This document shows, piece by piece, positions 32,295 to 40,645 of a stretch of DNA of 59,818 nucleotides. Source of the stretch: Clostridia bacterium (lineage in GTDB: Bacteria; Bacillota; Peptococcia; DRI-13; UBA5745); contig JAHDPO010000008.1 of the NCBI GenBank assembly GCA_018434325.1, positions 1 through 59,818 on the forward strand, given 5' to 3'. The notes under the pieces are model-generated. The model saw nothing but the letters and a program-made list of their open reading frames with translations, did no database searches and was not told where the DNA came from. Both the position numbers and the translations under genes were made by a program. Each line of letters begins with the position of its first letter. The stretch's first letter is position 1.

Positions 32295-32384
32295 CTACAT
32301 TTTCAGTGACATCGACTCAAACATAGCGCTAACTTTGTTCGGATCGCCGAATGCCCTTAAAATATTGGTTACATGGTTTGGCAT
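32295..32384 (-). CDS. 29-residue Api92-like mini-ORF (truncated gene or leader)
   Basis: ATG 32384 overlaps the stop of the upstream gene (TGATG), with GGGAGG ahead. The product starts MPNHVTNILRAFGDP and ends after 29 residues. MPNHVTNIL is the typical start of Api92/DUF1281-like phage and ICE proteins of much greater length. It is probably a remnant left by deletion, though a short regulatory peptide cannot be excluded. Confidence 0.5.
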   Translation of the reverse strand: MPNHVTNILRAFGDPNKVSAMFESMSLKM

Positions 32385-32755
32385 CAGCCCATTCCTCCCA
32401 TCGTCATCGTGTTTTCTGTTGCCTGTTGTTCCTTAAAATCGACTTCACTCATATTCATCCAATCCTGAAGTGAAACTGTGGTGCCTAAATAGTTCATGGA
32501 ATTTTCAGGGTAATATGAGCCGTACTCATTCAGCGGAAAAGGGGATTTGCAAAGGATCGTTCCCCAATGGTTTACCATGACATGGGCTTTGACCTCCGCA
32601 CAGCTGCCATCCAGATTATCCGAGTCACGGATATCGTAACAGTACAGCCCATCAGGGATAGTCTGCCTGTCGAGGCGCATATTGGTGAAGGCCACAGGCT
32701 TTCCATCAAGCTCGCAAAGCTCATATTGCTCTCTTGCTGCATGAAGCACCGCCAT
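32384..32755 (-). CDS. LPD28-like ICE accessory protein
   Basis: The protein is 123 residues. The pattern YELCELDGKPVAFTNMRLDR, then IPDGLYCYDIRDSDNLDG and HVMVNHWGTILCKSPF matches what I know as the large polyvalent protein-associated domain 28. The tail ends in a Met/Gly-rich MTMGGMG, shared with the ends of neighbouring ICE proteins (TMGGR, QMGGM, GGMTMT). GGGGG precedes ATG 32755. Function unknown. Confidence 0.6.
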   Translation of the reverse strand: MAVLHAAREQYELCELDGKPVAFTNMRLDRQTIPDGLYCYDIRDSDNLDGSCAEVKAHVMVNHWGTILCKSPFPLNEYGSYYPENSMNYLGTTVSLQDWMNMSEVDFKEQQATENTMTMGGMG

Positions 32756-32756
32756 A

Positions 32757-33272
32757 CTATCTACCCCCCATCGTCATGCCAAAGCCGGAGGACTGACTAC
32801 CTTTCAGTTTATCCTTCGGCTTAATGAAGAAACGGTCGCTGCTATCCCAAAAGCTGACACACAGCTCGCCGTCATCCACTTTGATTTCCCTTTGCTCCAG
32901 CCCCTCGCCCCAGCCATCGCTAAATTGTCCAGAGAGCCATTCTGTCAGCTCCGCAAGCTCAGAGGAAGAGAGCGCACCGTGGGCTTGCACTTCGGTCACG
33001 CCCCACAGCTCACCGTTTCATTCCTCAACAGTCGGGTTAATGCTGTACACCTTTCGGCTGAGATCGTCATCGAGGTAAACGGCGAGGCCACGCTCACCCT
33101 CATCGGACAGCCTTTCCCTTTCAATGAGATCGAGGATTTTATCCTCATATTCTAAAATTTCCCCAGCGCTTAAATCCACCGGATTGTTCTCCAAATCTCC
33201 CCATTCATTTCGAGGGTAGATATGAGGGAAGAGGGGATTCCATAAACGGAGGGTAGTCAGTTCTTTTTTCAT
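32757..33272 (-). pseudogene. ICE accessory gene interrupted by an in-frame TGA
   Basis: ATG 33272 opens a frame KKELTTLRLWNPLFPHIY ... VYSINPTVEE that stops at TGA 33020-33018. The same frame continues with NGELWGVTEVQAHG ... DGWGEGLEQREIKVDDGELC to 32757. Related ICE proteins as I recall them run through this point without a break (…HPTVEVxDGELWGVTEV…). So one base change has split a ~171-residue protein. A functional stop readthrough or a split protein restarted at GTG 32999 are alternatives. The family function is unknown. Confidence 0.7.
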
Positions 33273-33300
33273 CGTGCATCTATCCTTTCTTTTCGTTTTT

Positions 33301-33362
33301 GGGCAACAAAAAAAGCGGCTGTGTTTTTCAATTACGAAGAACACAGCCGCTTAAAATTGCCC
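33301..33362 (-). terminator. Strong hairpin with T-run in the leader of the ICE operon
   Basis: AAGCGGCTGTGTT (33352-33340 on the minus strand) pairs perfectly over 13 bases with AACACAGCCGCTT (33325-33313), followed by TTTTTGTTGCCC. An outer GGGCAA/TTGCCC pair flanks it. It stands ~35 bases before the first ICE gene, so it ends host transcription from the tRNA side or works as an attenuator. Confidence 0.75.
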
Positions 33363-33383
33363 CATAGGGTATTGGCTTTATGA

Positions 33384-33535
33384 TGTTGTCTGCCGGACTG
33401 ATTCCGGCCTAAAAAGAGAAACACCCTGCTTTTCCTTAAAAAGCAGGGTGCATCTATGAAAAACGAGGGTTCTGAATTTTTCATTCAAAACCCTCGTCAG
33501 GCCGCATAAACACTGGGTTTTTCGGCCCTGCATCT
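33384..33535 (-). terminator. Cluster of hairpins between tRNA-Asp and the ICE
   Basis: Three further hairpins are seen. CACCCTGCTTTT/AAAAGCAGGGTG lies at 33422-33450. A near-perfect 33-base palindrome starting CGAGGGTT is at 33466-33498 and is followed by T5 on the minus strand. GGCCG/CGGCC lies around 33502-33528. A small GCCGGA/TCCGGC stem lies near 33391-33407. The palindrome is the probable terminator of tRNA-Asp. Otherwise 33273-33552 holds no gene. Confidence 0.6.
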
Positions 33536-33552
33536 ATTTTGACCTAATGTTA

Positions 33553-33629
33553 TGGCGGAGCCGACGAGAGTCGAACTCGCGATCTCCTGCGTGACAGGCA
33601 GGCATGTTAGGCCACTACACCACGGCTCC
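33553..33629 (-). tRNA. tRNA-Asp (GTC), likely ICE attachment site
   Basis: On the minus strand the acceptor arms GGAGCCG/CGGCTCC, the D-arm, an anticodon stem CTGCC/… with loop CTGTCAC (anticodon GTC), and the TPsiC arm GCGAGTTCGACTCTCG… are all present. CCA is encoded at the 3' end (33555-33553). The ICE lies at its 3' side, the usual integration point of tyrosine recombinases. The duplicated att copy should lie at the far ICE end outside the window. Confidence 0.93.
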
Positions 33630-33714
33630 GCATCATTTGACAAACCATATTTTAACCGAAAAGCTCTATACTTGTCAATGATAAAAATCATATAAAGATT
33701 TGCTAATTGAATTG

Positions 33715-33935
33715 TCTTAAATTGCTGCCTACGCCACCCGCTACCGTAAGCTGCCGCTGTGCCTGCTGCCGTGGCAACTGCCATAACTGCTGCGTACCAT
33801 AGCCGCTGCTGTTGCCGCTACCGTGATCCCTACTCCGCCCGCCGTCTTAGTTGCTACCGTGACCGCCGCCATGGCTACCATCCTGGGGCGCTGCTGTTGT
33901 TGACTCCTTGGTTGCCGTGATCTCCGTCCGCCGCC
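33715..33935. other. Low-complexity, decayed Gly/His/Ser-type coding remnant
   Basis: The DNA is made of degenerate CTGCCG/CTACCGTGA units. On the minus strand two frames give fragments such as GGDHGNQGVNNSSAPGW, GSHGGGHGSN and DHGSGNSSGYG, broken by stops and frame changes. This looks like the remains of a Gly/His-rich (spore-coat-like) gene. No intact gene is present in 33630-34063. Confidence 0.4.
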
Positions 33936-34003
33936 GTGGCCCATCGCTTTGGCCCTTCGCTGTGGGTCACGCAGTAGAACTACAAAGCAGTACCTCGAAG
34001 CAG

Positions 34004-34042
34004 GATAGCGCAGCAGACCACGTAGTGGCCCGCGGCGCTATC
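34004..34042. repeat. 8-bp inverted repeat with nested palindrome
   Basis: GATAGCGC (34004-34011) and GCGCTATC (34035-34042) are exact inverse copies enclosing CCAC-GTA-GTGG. It sits 22 bases beyond the end of the P-II gene, so it may be its terminator stem, although no T-run follows. Confidence 0.4.
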
Positions 34043-34063
34043 ACGCTGCCGCTAGTGGCAAAA

Positions 34064-34756
34064 TCAATCGATTCCGGCCAGGCTATCCACAGGCAGAGCA
34101 AAGATCAGCCCTTTACAGGCTGTATTTAATCCGGCCACCTGACTGATGGCCTTCATGATGGCCGGCTTATCCTCCCGCTTGACAATGATGCCGATAATGT
34201 CCTTTTCCGGTTGAATGCAAATACCCAGAAAACGCTCCACCTCTTCCTGACCCACATTTCTGGCATGCACCACAGTACCGCCGGTAGCTCCCGCCTCCCG
34301 GGCCGCATCCATCACTTCTTCTTTATGGCCATGATTGATTACGGTCAGGATCAAGTCATGCTTGACCGATTCTTCCATCTTGCTCACTTCCTTTTCAATC
34401 CTCTCGTGTTCTTCTTCCGTTAACAGCCGGGCGAAGGGACCGCTGATCCCGGACAACGGCACCGTAAAAATAATGCCTTTGCCGGGTTTTTTCAGCTGCA
34501 TCTCCGTATTGATGGCCTCAAACATCTGCGGTATCTTAAACTGCGGGGCCATACTGATGATTACATCCTTGTCGGTTTCCCCCAAGCCTAAGTAATCAAG
34601 AACTTCGGAATTGGCGGTCCCCATGCCCAGGCAAATAAAGTGCACGTGAATATGATGCTTCAGGCAAATATCTACGACCCGCTGGCCTTTGCCACGGTCC
34701 ACGATGGTTACGATCATTTTAATCATTTTGTCTTGTGGGCTTAACTGCTCACTCAT
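34064..34756 (-). CDS. Tandem P-II-like signalling protein
   Basis: The protein is 230 residues. Two ferredoxin-like P-II units follow each other: residues ~10-105 (KMIVTIVDRGKGQRVVDICL) and ~130-225 (HDLILTVINHGHKEEVMDAA, then GATGGTVVHARNVGQEEVER, the P-II signature region). P-II proteins bind nucleotides and control transporters or enzymes. ATG 34756 overlaps the stop of the DUF1538 gene by 8 bases, so it probably regulates that membrane protein. Confidence 0.85.
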   Translation of the reverse strand: MSEQLSPQDKMIKMIVTIVDRGKGQRVVDICLKHHIHVHFICLGMGTANSEVLDYLGLGETDKDVIISMAPQFKIPQMFEAINTEMQLKKPGKGIIFTVPLSGISGPFARLLTEEEHERIEKEVSKMEESVKHDLILTVINHGHKEEVMDAAREAGATGGTVVHARNVGQEEVERFLGICIQPEKDIIGIIVKREDKPAIMKAISQVAGLNTACKGLIFALPVDSLAGID

Positions 34757-36278
34757 TTGCCAGGTCCCCCTCGTACAGGATAATTTCTTCTTCCGCCTGA
34801 ATAGCCTTACTGGCCTCTGCGCCGGCCTTTTTCATTCTTCTCACATAAATCAAGCCCAATATCTGAATAGTAATTAATGGCGTCATGGCCACCATCGCCA
34901 CAATGCCGAAGGCTTCCGTTAAAATGTTGCCTCCCAAGGCTTCACAGGCACCCATAGCAAAAGGCAATAGGAAAGTAGCCGTCATAGGGCCGCTGGCTAC
35001 ACCGCCGCTGTCAAAGGCTACGCCGGTAAAGATCTTAGGTACAAAAAAGGATAAGCTCAGTGCCAAGATATAACCGGGAACCAGAAGCCAAAAGATAGAA
35101 ATTCCTGTCAGCAGCCGGGTCATCGCCAATCCCAAAGAAATGGCAACACCGATGGAAAGGCTGATTTGCATATATTTTTGGGGGATAGCGCCGGCGGATA
35201 TTTCCTCTACCTGCTTATTCAGCACATGCACCGCCGGTTCCGCGGCCACAATGAAATAGCCGATCAGCATACCTAAAGGAATCAAAAGCCATTTAAAAGC
35301 ACTGCCGGCAATAACCGTGCCCATAAATTGACCGGCGGGCATAAAGCCTACGTTGACTCCGGTGAGAAAAAGCACCAGGCCGACCAACGTATAGCCCAAC
35401 CCAATGGCAATCCGGATCACTTCTCTGCGGGAGTAATGCTTAAAAGCCCGCTGAAAGACGGCAAAGACCGCGGCAATCGGCAATATAGCCAAAACTACCT
35501 CTTTAAGAAACGCAGGGAACTCAAGAGCAAATTGACGGGCTACATCTGCCATGGTCGTTACTTCCGGCACGGTAAGCCCTTCGTAATGAGCGGTTGAGGG
35601 ATTATAGAGAATCCCCAAAAGCAGTACGGCCAGAATCGGACCGATGCTGCATAGGGCGACCATGCCGAAGCTGTCGTCCTGGGAACCGGGGTCACTACGA
35701 ACAGAAGAAATACCTAAGCCCATGGCCATGATAAACGGCACCGTAATAGGCCCTGTAGTGACGCCGCCGCTGTCAAAAGCTACGGCGATAAAGCTTTTTG
35801 GCGTAAATGCAGCCAGAATAAAAATACCGATATAAAAGAAAACCAGCATTTTGGAGAGACTAATTTGAAATAATGTCCTGAGCATAGCAATCACCAAAAA
35901 AATCCCTACGCCCACGGCCACCGTAATAATCAAGGTGAAATCAGGGATAGCCGGCACTTGACGAGCCAACACCTGTAAATCCGGCTCAGCAATAGTCACG
36001 AAAATTCCCATAAATAGAAAAACTAAAATAATATGCCAAATCTTTTTAGACTGGGTCATCCTGGCGGCAATACCCTCACCGATCGGCATCATCGCAATAT
36101 CCGCGCCCAAGGAAAAGAAGCCCATTCCTAAGATAAGCAAAACGGCGCCGGCTAAAAACAGCATCATCGTCCCAATAGGCATGGGCGTTATGGAAATACT
36201 CATAATAAATACGATAAGCGTAATCGGCAATACGGAAGTTAGAGCTTCCTTGATCTTCTCCTTCAGAATTTTATTCAA
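34749..36278 (-). CDS. DUF1538 membrane protein (tandem repeat of two domains)
   Basis: The protein is 509 residues with ~12 hydrophobic segments. Two DUF1538 halves are seen, marked by the repeated motif PKSFIAVAFDSGGVTTGPIT (~160) and PKIFTGVAFDSGGVASGPMT (~415). The family is an uncharacterised transporter-like group often next to P-II genes. The conserved DSGG[VA]T[TS]GP motifs could line a substrate path. AGAGGTGG precedes TTG/ATG 36278. Confidence 0.88.
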   Translation of the reverse strand: MNKILKEKIKEALTSVLPITLIVFIMSISITPMPIGTMMLFLAGAVLLILGMGFFSLGADIAMMPIGEGIAARMTQSKKIWHIILVFLFMGIFVTIAEPDLQVLARQVPAIPDFTLIITVAVGVGIFLVIAMLRTLFQISLSKMLVFFYIGIFILAAFTPKSFIAVAFDSGGVTTGPITVPFIMAMGLGISSVRSDPGSQDDSFGMVALCSIGPILAVLLLGILYNPSTAHYEGLTVPEVTTMADVARQFALEFPAFLKEVVLAILPIAAVFAVFQRAFKHYSRREVIRIAIGLGYTLVGLVLFLTGVNVGFMPAGQFMGTVIAGSAFKWLLIPLGMLIGYFIVAAEPAVHVLNKQVEEISAGAIPQKYMQISLSIGVAISLGLAMTRLLTGISIFWLLVPGYILALSLSFFVPKIFTGVAFDSGGVASGPMTATFLLPFAMGACEALGGNILTEAFGIVAMVAMTPLITIQILGLIYVRRMKKAGAEASKAIQAEEEIILYEGDLANE

Positions 36279-36358
36279 TAAACCACCTCTTCTCTTTTAA
36301 TCCCTCGTCTTAGCTCTCCTCTCTTATAAAATCAGGACATGGCCGAAGGCAAAACGGC

Positions 36359-36838
36359 CTATTTGTGGTAAGTCCGGCCCTGGGCGATCATCTGTCCCCG
36401 ATAAAGCTGCTCCAACAGCAGCACCCTGGCTAATTGATGAGGAAAAGTCATAGGCCCAAGGCTGAGCAGCCAGCGGCTTCTGGCATAAACCTCAGAGGAC
36501 AGGCCGTGAGAACTTCCTATAACAAAAACCATACGTTTGCTTTCAGGGCTGGCGGCAGGATCGATGGCCAGGGAGAAGGCGGGGGAATCCATGGTCTTGC
36601 CGGCAGGCGACAAGGCTACCACTAAATCATCATTTCGAATCCGGCTTAATATTCGCTGGCCCTCCCGGGCCAGGGCCTGCTCGACCAAAGCAGGCACAGC
36701 CTCAGCCTTTAAGGTCTCCTCGGCAATCTCAACCATCTCCACCGGCCGCATGACGGTCATCCTTTTAAGATATTCGGCGCAGGCTTCCCGGTAATACTTT
36801 TCTTTAAGGGTGCCCACGGCTATGATCGTCAGCTTCAC
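36359..36838 (-). CDS. rlmH: 23S rRNA pseudouridine-1915 N3-methyltransferase RlmH
   Basis: The protein is 159 residues, the family's usual length, when started at GTG 36838 (GGAGG 8 bases upstream; ATG 36853 would contain that site). SPOUT features: MKLTIIAVGTLKEKYYREAC, MVFVIGSSHGLSSEVYARS (AdoMet knot), LSLGPMTFPHQLARVLLLEQ, and the C-terminal TYHK. It methylates pseudouridine 1915 in helix 69 of 23S rRNA. Confidence 0.93.
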   Translation of the reverse strand: MKLTIIAVGTLKEKYYREACAEYLKRMTVMRPVEMVEIAEETLKAEAVPALVEQALAREGQRILSRIRNDDLVVALSPAGKTMDSPAFSLAIDPAASPESKRMVFVIGSSHGLSSEVYARSRWLLSLGPMTFPHQLARVLLLEQLYRGQMIAQGRTYHK

Positions 36839-36859
36839 CGGCGATACCTCCATTTTTGC

Positions 36860-37633
36860 TTAGATGCTCATCCATTCTCCCGGTGTGCAGCGGGGAGCCA
36901 CCGATACCGTCAGCCCTTTGCCCAGCAGCATCTCGCCTACGGCTTTTAACGCCTTTTCCGGCGTATTATTTTCCTGGCTTAAATGAGCCAGTACTACCTT
37001 TTTTGTCTTTTCTCCCAGAATCTTCAGCAAGCCCGCGGCAGCGTCTTCATTGGATAAATGGCCGTCAATACCGGCTATTCGCTTTTTTAAATAAAACGGA
37101 TAGCGGCCTTTGCGCAGCATATCCACATCGTGATTGGCTTCCAGCACCAAAAGGGGCAGATCCTGCAATATCCGTTCCATCCGGTTGGTAAAAACCCCGC
37201 AATCCGTGGCGATGCCTATACCCTCGTCATTATGCCGCAGCACGTAGCCTACGGATTCCAAAGCATCGTGAGAAGTGGGAAAGGCCTCCAGATCAAGGGA
37301 GCCAATGCGCCATTTTTCCGAGCAATCAATGATGCGTTTAAACTCCTGAGGAATCTCCTCAGCAATGGGGCCCATCTCGTACCAGGTGCCTTCCGTGGCG
37401 TAAACGGGCAGCTTCAGCCGCCGGGCCAAGACGCCTACGCCGGCAATATGATCCCGGTGAGCATGGGTAACCAAAATTGCCGACAAGGAAGAGCCATCAC
37501 CGCAGCCGGCCATGGCCATGTTCGTTAAAATTCGTTTTCCTGATTGACCGGCGTCAATTAAAAGGCTGGTTTCGCCGGCCCTGACAAAATGGCAATTGCC
37601 CCAGCTGCCGCTCATCAAACTGCAATAATCCAT
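36860..37633 (-). CDS. MBL-fold hydrolase, WalJ/YycJ-like
   Basis: The protein is 257 residues. It has the metal-binding THAHRDHIAG, TSHDALESVGY, an Asp in GIATDCG and a final His in VVLAHLSQENN. The start MDYCSLMSGSWGNCHFV and gene order before rlmH fit the WalJ/YycJ group, implicated in DNA or cell-wall maintenance in Firmicutes. Preferred start ATG 37633; ATG 37651 would include the ribosome binding site. Confidence 0.85.
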   Translation of the reverse strand: MDYCSLMSGSWGNCHFVRAGETSLLIDAGQSGKRILTNMAMAGCGDGSSLSAILVTHAHRDHIAGVGVLARRLKLPVYATEGTWYEMGPIAEEIPQEFKRIIDCSEKWRIGSLDLEAFPTSHDALESVGYVLRHNDEGIGIATDCGVFTNRMERILQDLPLLVLEANHDVDMLRKGRYPFYLKKRIAGIDGHLSNEDAAAGLLKILGEKTKKVVLAHLSQENNTPEKALKAVGEMLLGKGLTVSVAPRCTPGEWMSI

Positions 37634-37696
37634 AAGTTTATCGGCCTCCATCCTATTATTGTAGAGGATTTGAGCCGAAAAGGGAAGTCTTTCCTC

Positions 37697-38506
37697 TTAA
37701 TAGCAGAGGAAAAACTTTTCCTGCCAAAAAGCGAAGGGCATTCCTGTGGCTTCCCGGAAAGCCTGATCCCAGCTCTTTCCCTGCTCTTGCAATGCAAGAA
37801 TATTAACAATACCCGGCCAGCCCCAATCCGCCAGCATTTGCTCAAAGGCGGCATAAGACATATGGTAGGCGCAAAGCTGGGTGGCATGACGATCAAACAT
37901 CGAATCCAGGCCGGATAAATCGAGCGCCAGTATACCTTCATCGATCTCTTTCATCGGCATGATCAAATCTTCCGTTGCCGGAACAGGCAGGGCATAGCCC
38001 GTCAGCTGGTATTCCGCGTACTGGGCAAAGCCTTCGGAAAACCAACGGGGGGCCCGGCCGCCGGAAGCCTGGTCCACTACCCAATGACCCAACTCATGGC
38101 TAAGAGGCGGATTTTCTCCCTCCACATCCAGAATAACGATATTGCCCAGCCAATAATAGCCGGCAGTACGCCGCTGAGTGCTGTTAAAAATTGCTCCCGG
38201 CAATTGAGGGCCGCCTAAAAAGATGCGCACCGGCCTGTTTTGGCCCTTTGACGCTTCTTTATGCAGCGCTTCTTCAGCCGACCCTTCTTCATTTGCACCG
38301 GCAGTCAGCCAGCCCTGCATCTCTTCCAGCCAGGCCTGGCCCTGAATTAAAAAAGTCTCCGCCGCCGCTCCATAACGCTGGGGATAAATGACCATAATAT
38401 CCCCCTGGCACTGACGGTCAAAATTTTCGGGCAGCATTGCGGCCAAGAAGCACACTATCGCTAAAACGCCGGCCAAAGCCCATAGTTTTCTCTTCAACTT
38501 TGTCAT
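37697..38506 (-). CDS. Secreted/membrane-anchored zinc metallopeptidase (MA clan)
   Basis: The protein is 269 residues. An N-terminal signal anchor (LWALAGVLAIVCFLAAMLP) is followed by a gluzincin core: HELGH at 137-141, and WFSEGFAQYAEY with the third ligand Glu158. The arrangement matches peptidase-MA-like proteins of Firmicutes. The substrate is unknown. It lies in the same direction as walJ-rlmH, 63 bases upstream. Confidence 0.8.
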   Translation of the reverse strand: MTKLKRKLWALAGVLAIVCFLAAMLPENFDRQCQGDIMVIYPQRYGAAAETFLIQGQAWLEEMQGWLTAGANEEGSAEEALHKEASKGQNRPVRIFLGGPQLPGAIFNSTQRRTAGYYWLGNIVILDVEGENPPLSHELGHWVVDQASGGRAPRWFSEGFAQYAEYQLTGYALPVPATEDLIMPMKEIDEGILALDLSGLDSMFDRHATQLCAYHMSYAAFEQMLADWGWPGIVNILALQEQGKSWDQAFREATGMPFAFWQEKFFLCY

Positions 38507-38625
38507 GACGGCACACCTCTTTTATAGGTTCATGTCTTCATGCCTGACTGTTACAAAAGTTCCTGAATCGAACTGAATGATGTAATCATATCATAATTTT
38601 CAAATTTTTTCTTACGGTAAGTTAT

Positions 38626-38670
38626 GTCAAAAAAGGATCATTCCTGATAATGCTCAGGAAATGATCCTTT
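38626..38670 (-). terminator. Rho-independent terminator after the LysM-G5-M23 gene
   Basis: On the minus strand AAAGGATCATTTCCTGA pairs with TCAGGAATGATCCTTT (38670-38632), followed by TTTTGACAT. It lies 60 bases beyond the stop at 38730. Otherwise 38507-38729 contains no gene. Confidence 0.8.
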
Positions 38671-38729
38671 GGTAATGATTCCCGTTTTTGTTTTACTGTG
38701 AGTTATTTGCTTTGCCTTTGAGTTTAGAC

Positions 38730-40496
38730 CTAATTTAGGTAGTTTACCGGATTGACGGGACTGCCGTCGATCCGCACTTCAAAGTGCAAGTGGGGTCCTG
38801 TGGTCCTGCCGCTGGTGCCCGCTAAGCCAACCAACTCCTGGCTGCCTACGGTCTGGCCTACGGAAACGTTGAATTGACTTAAATGAGCATATAGGGTGGT
38901 TACCCCGTCGCCATGGTCAATGGTCACCAGATTGCCGTAGCCGCCGCTATAGGAAGCCGATACTACTTTGCCGCCGGCAGCGGAGTAAATAGGATCGCCG
39001 GTGCTGGCCTGGATGTCGATACCGGTGTGGTAACCCCGGCTGCGATTGCCGAAGGGAGAATTGATCCGGCCCCTGATGGGCCAGGCAAAACTGCCGCTGC
39101 CGACATTGCTGCCATCGCCGCGGGAAGCGACGATGGTTTTGGTGCCGCTTTCCACAACCCGGTCAACAGGGTTGGCAATGATGGTTTCCGATAACACTTT
39201 CTTGTCCACCAGGACGCCATTGATCTGAGCTATCTCATACTTAACTTCTTTGGTGCCGGCCGTACCGGCAGTAAGAACCTTGTTTTGCCCTTGCCAGGCG
39301 TCATTATTGGATTTGTAAACCGTCTGGTAAGGAATGTCCTCCTGATCGATGGCGCTGATGGTCATCTTTACCGACAGCAAAGGCTGAGGACTATTGAGCT
39401 TGAGTACCTGGCCTATCTTGAGGCTGTTGCCGGTGATACCGTTGATCTCTTTCAACTGATCTACCGTCAAATTGTTTTTGTTGGCAATAGACCAGAAAGA
39501 GTCGCCGCTTTGAACCTTATACTCCCGCATGGGCTCTTTGCCTTCGGTGAGAGTCTTCAGGGCCTGATCGCTGTTGCCCAGGCTGGTAATGGGGATTTCT
39601 TCCTTAACCAATTCTACAGGCTGCACAAACTCCGTGCTAAGAATGGTGACTTGATCCCCTTCGGGCAGATAAGATTTTTTGACGTTTTCCAGAACCGCTT
39701 CGGCCTCAGACTTGGAAGGGAGAAATACGGTGCGCTCTTTCCCTACGGCAATGGACCAGCCATCCACCAGCCAGGTGATTCCACCCTTTAAACTCTCCAA
39801 TATAGTCTGATCGTCAGTCGGCTTTGTCTTGATGGCTACGCCTTCCTGGGTATAGCTGATCTCGGCTTTCTGACGGAAGTTGGCTTCCGCAGGATAGGGC
39901 GAGGACAGCTCCAGGCTTGCCTGCTCCAGCAGTTTCTGGCCAGCCTCCTTATTTTGGACGTAAGCAATGGGTTTGCCGTCCACTACCATGAGATAAGGCT
40001 TGCTGAGCTGCACAAAAACCATGCTGAATATCAGCAGGCCCAGTACCAGAACAGGCCCGGCATTGGCCCAGGAGCCTTTATTGCTTTTAAAAGATTTTAG
40101 CCAGACCTTGAAATCAAAGCCCTTTCGCTCCGGCCTTTCCTTCGTACCAAAGGGAAAGCCTTCTCTGGACTTCGGCAGGGCTGCGGATACCTTCTCTTCT
40201 TTCTGCACAGCTTCCACTGCCGCAAAAGCAGCCACCGCTTCCTCAATGCTTTCATCTTGCTGCATTGCTGCCATCCCGGCTTCGGCGTCAAATTCAGTAC
40301 CGGCTTCCGCCTGAGCCTCTGCCTCGCTTGCTTCAATCATCATTTCACTATCATCATCTTCGTTTTTTTCTTCATTCCGGTGCTTTTCAGAGGTGAAAAC
40401 CAGCTTCGACGCTTTAGTTTTGTCTCCCGATTGTCGCTTCCTCTTCAGACGACCACCACCTTTTTTCAAGAAATTTTGCCTTTGCTGCCTATGCAT
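38730..40496 (-). CDS. Cell-wall endopeptidase with LysM, G5 and M23 domains
   Basis: The protein is 588 residues. A charged, Glu/Ala-rich cytoplasmic part (~1-145) precedes one transmembrane helix (VLVLGLLIFSMVFVQL). A LysM unit (EYKVQSGDSFWSIANKNNLT ...) and a G5 domain (IPYQTVYKSNNDAWQGQNKV ...) follow, then the M23 domain with GYHTGIDI and PHLHFEVR metal ligands. It trims peptidoglycan, likely during growth or sporulation. A TTGTAA-17-TATAAT promoter lies ~55 bases upstream. Confidence 0.92.
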   Translation of the reverse strand: MHRQQRQNFLKKGGGRLKRKRQSGDKTKASKLVFTSEKHRNEEKNEDDDSEMMIEASEAEAQAEAGTEFDAEAGMAAMQQDESIEEAVAAFAAVEAVQKEEKVSAALPKSREGFPFGTKERPERKGFDFKVWLKSFKSNKGSWANAGPVLVLGLLIFSMVFVQLSKPYLMVVDGKPIAYVQNKEAGQKLLEQASLELSSPYPAEANFRQKAEISYTQEGVAIKTKPTDDQTILESLKGGITWLVDGWSIAVGKERTVFLPSKSEAEAVLENVKKSYLPEGDQVTILSTEFVQPVELVKEEIPITSLGNSDQALKTLTEGKEPMREYKVQSGDSFWSIANKNNLTVDQLKEINGITGNSLKIGQVLKLNSPQPLLSVKMTISAIDQEDIPYQTVYKSNNDAWQGQNKVLTAGTAGTKEVKYEIAQINGVLVDKKVLSETIIANPVDRVVESGTKTIVASRGDGSNVGSGSFAWPIRGRINSPFGNRSRGYHTGIDIQASTGDPIYSAAGGKVVSASYSGGYGNLVTIDHGDGVTTLYAHLSQFNVSVGQTVGSQELVGLAGTSGRTTGPHLHFEVRIDGSPVNPVNYLN

Positions 40497-40549
40497 TTAA
40501 CCAAAGGCATTATCCTGCATTTCCATTAAACTCCACTTACACAGCCATG

Positions 40550-40578
40550 ATTATACCACTTTTCTTTCCAATTTACAA
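40550..40578 (-). promoter_or_regulatory. Sigma-A type promoter of the LysM-G5-M23 gene
   Basis: On the minus strand TTGTAA (40578-40573), a 17-base spacer and TATAAT (40555-40550), about 54 bases before ATG 40496. Confidence 0.7.
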
Positions 40579-40645
40579 TCCTTTAACATTTAGAATATGC
40601 CCTATTGGAAAAATTTGGACCATTTTACTCATCTTATTGAGCGGT

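Noticed and set aside
33497-33944. Two minus-strand open frames over tRNA-Asp and the low-complexity stretch
   Set aside because: One runs through the tRNA gene; the other is a by-product of simple-sequence DNA without ribosome binding site.
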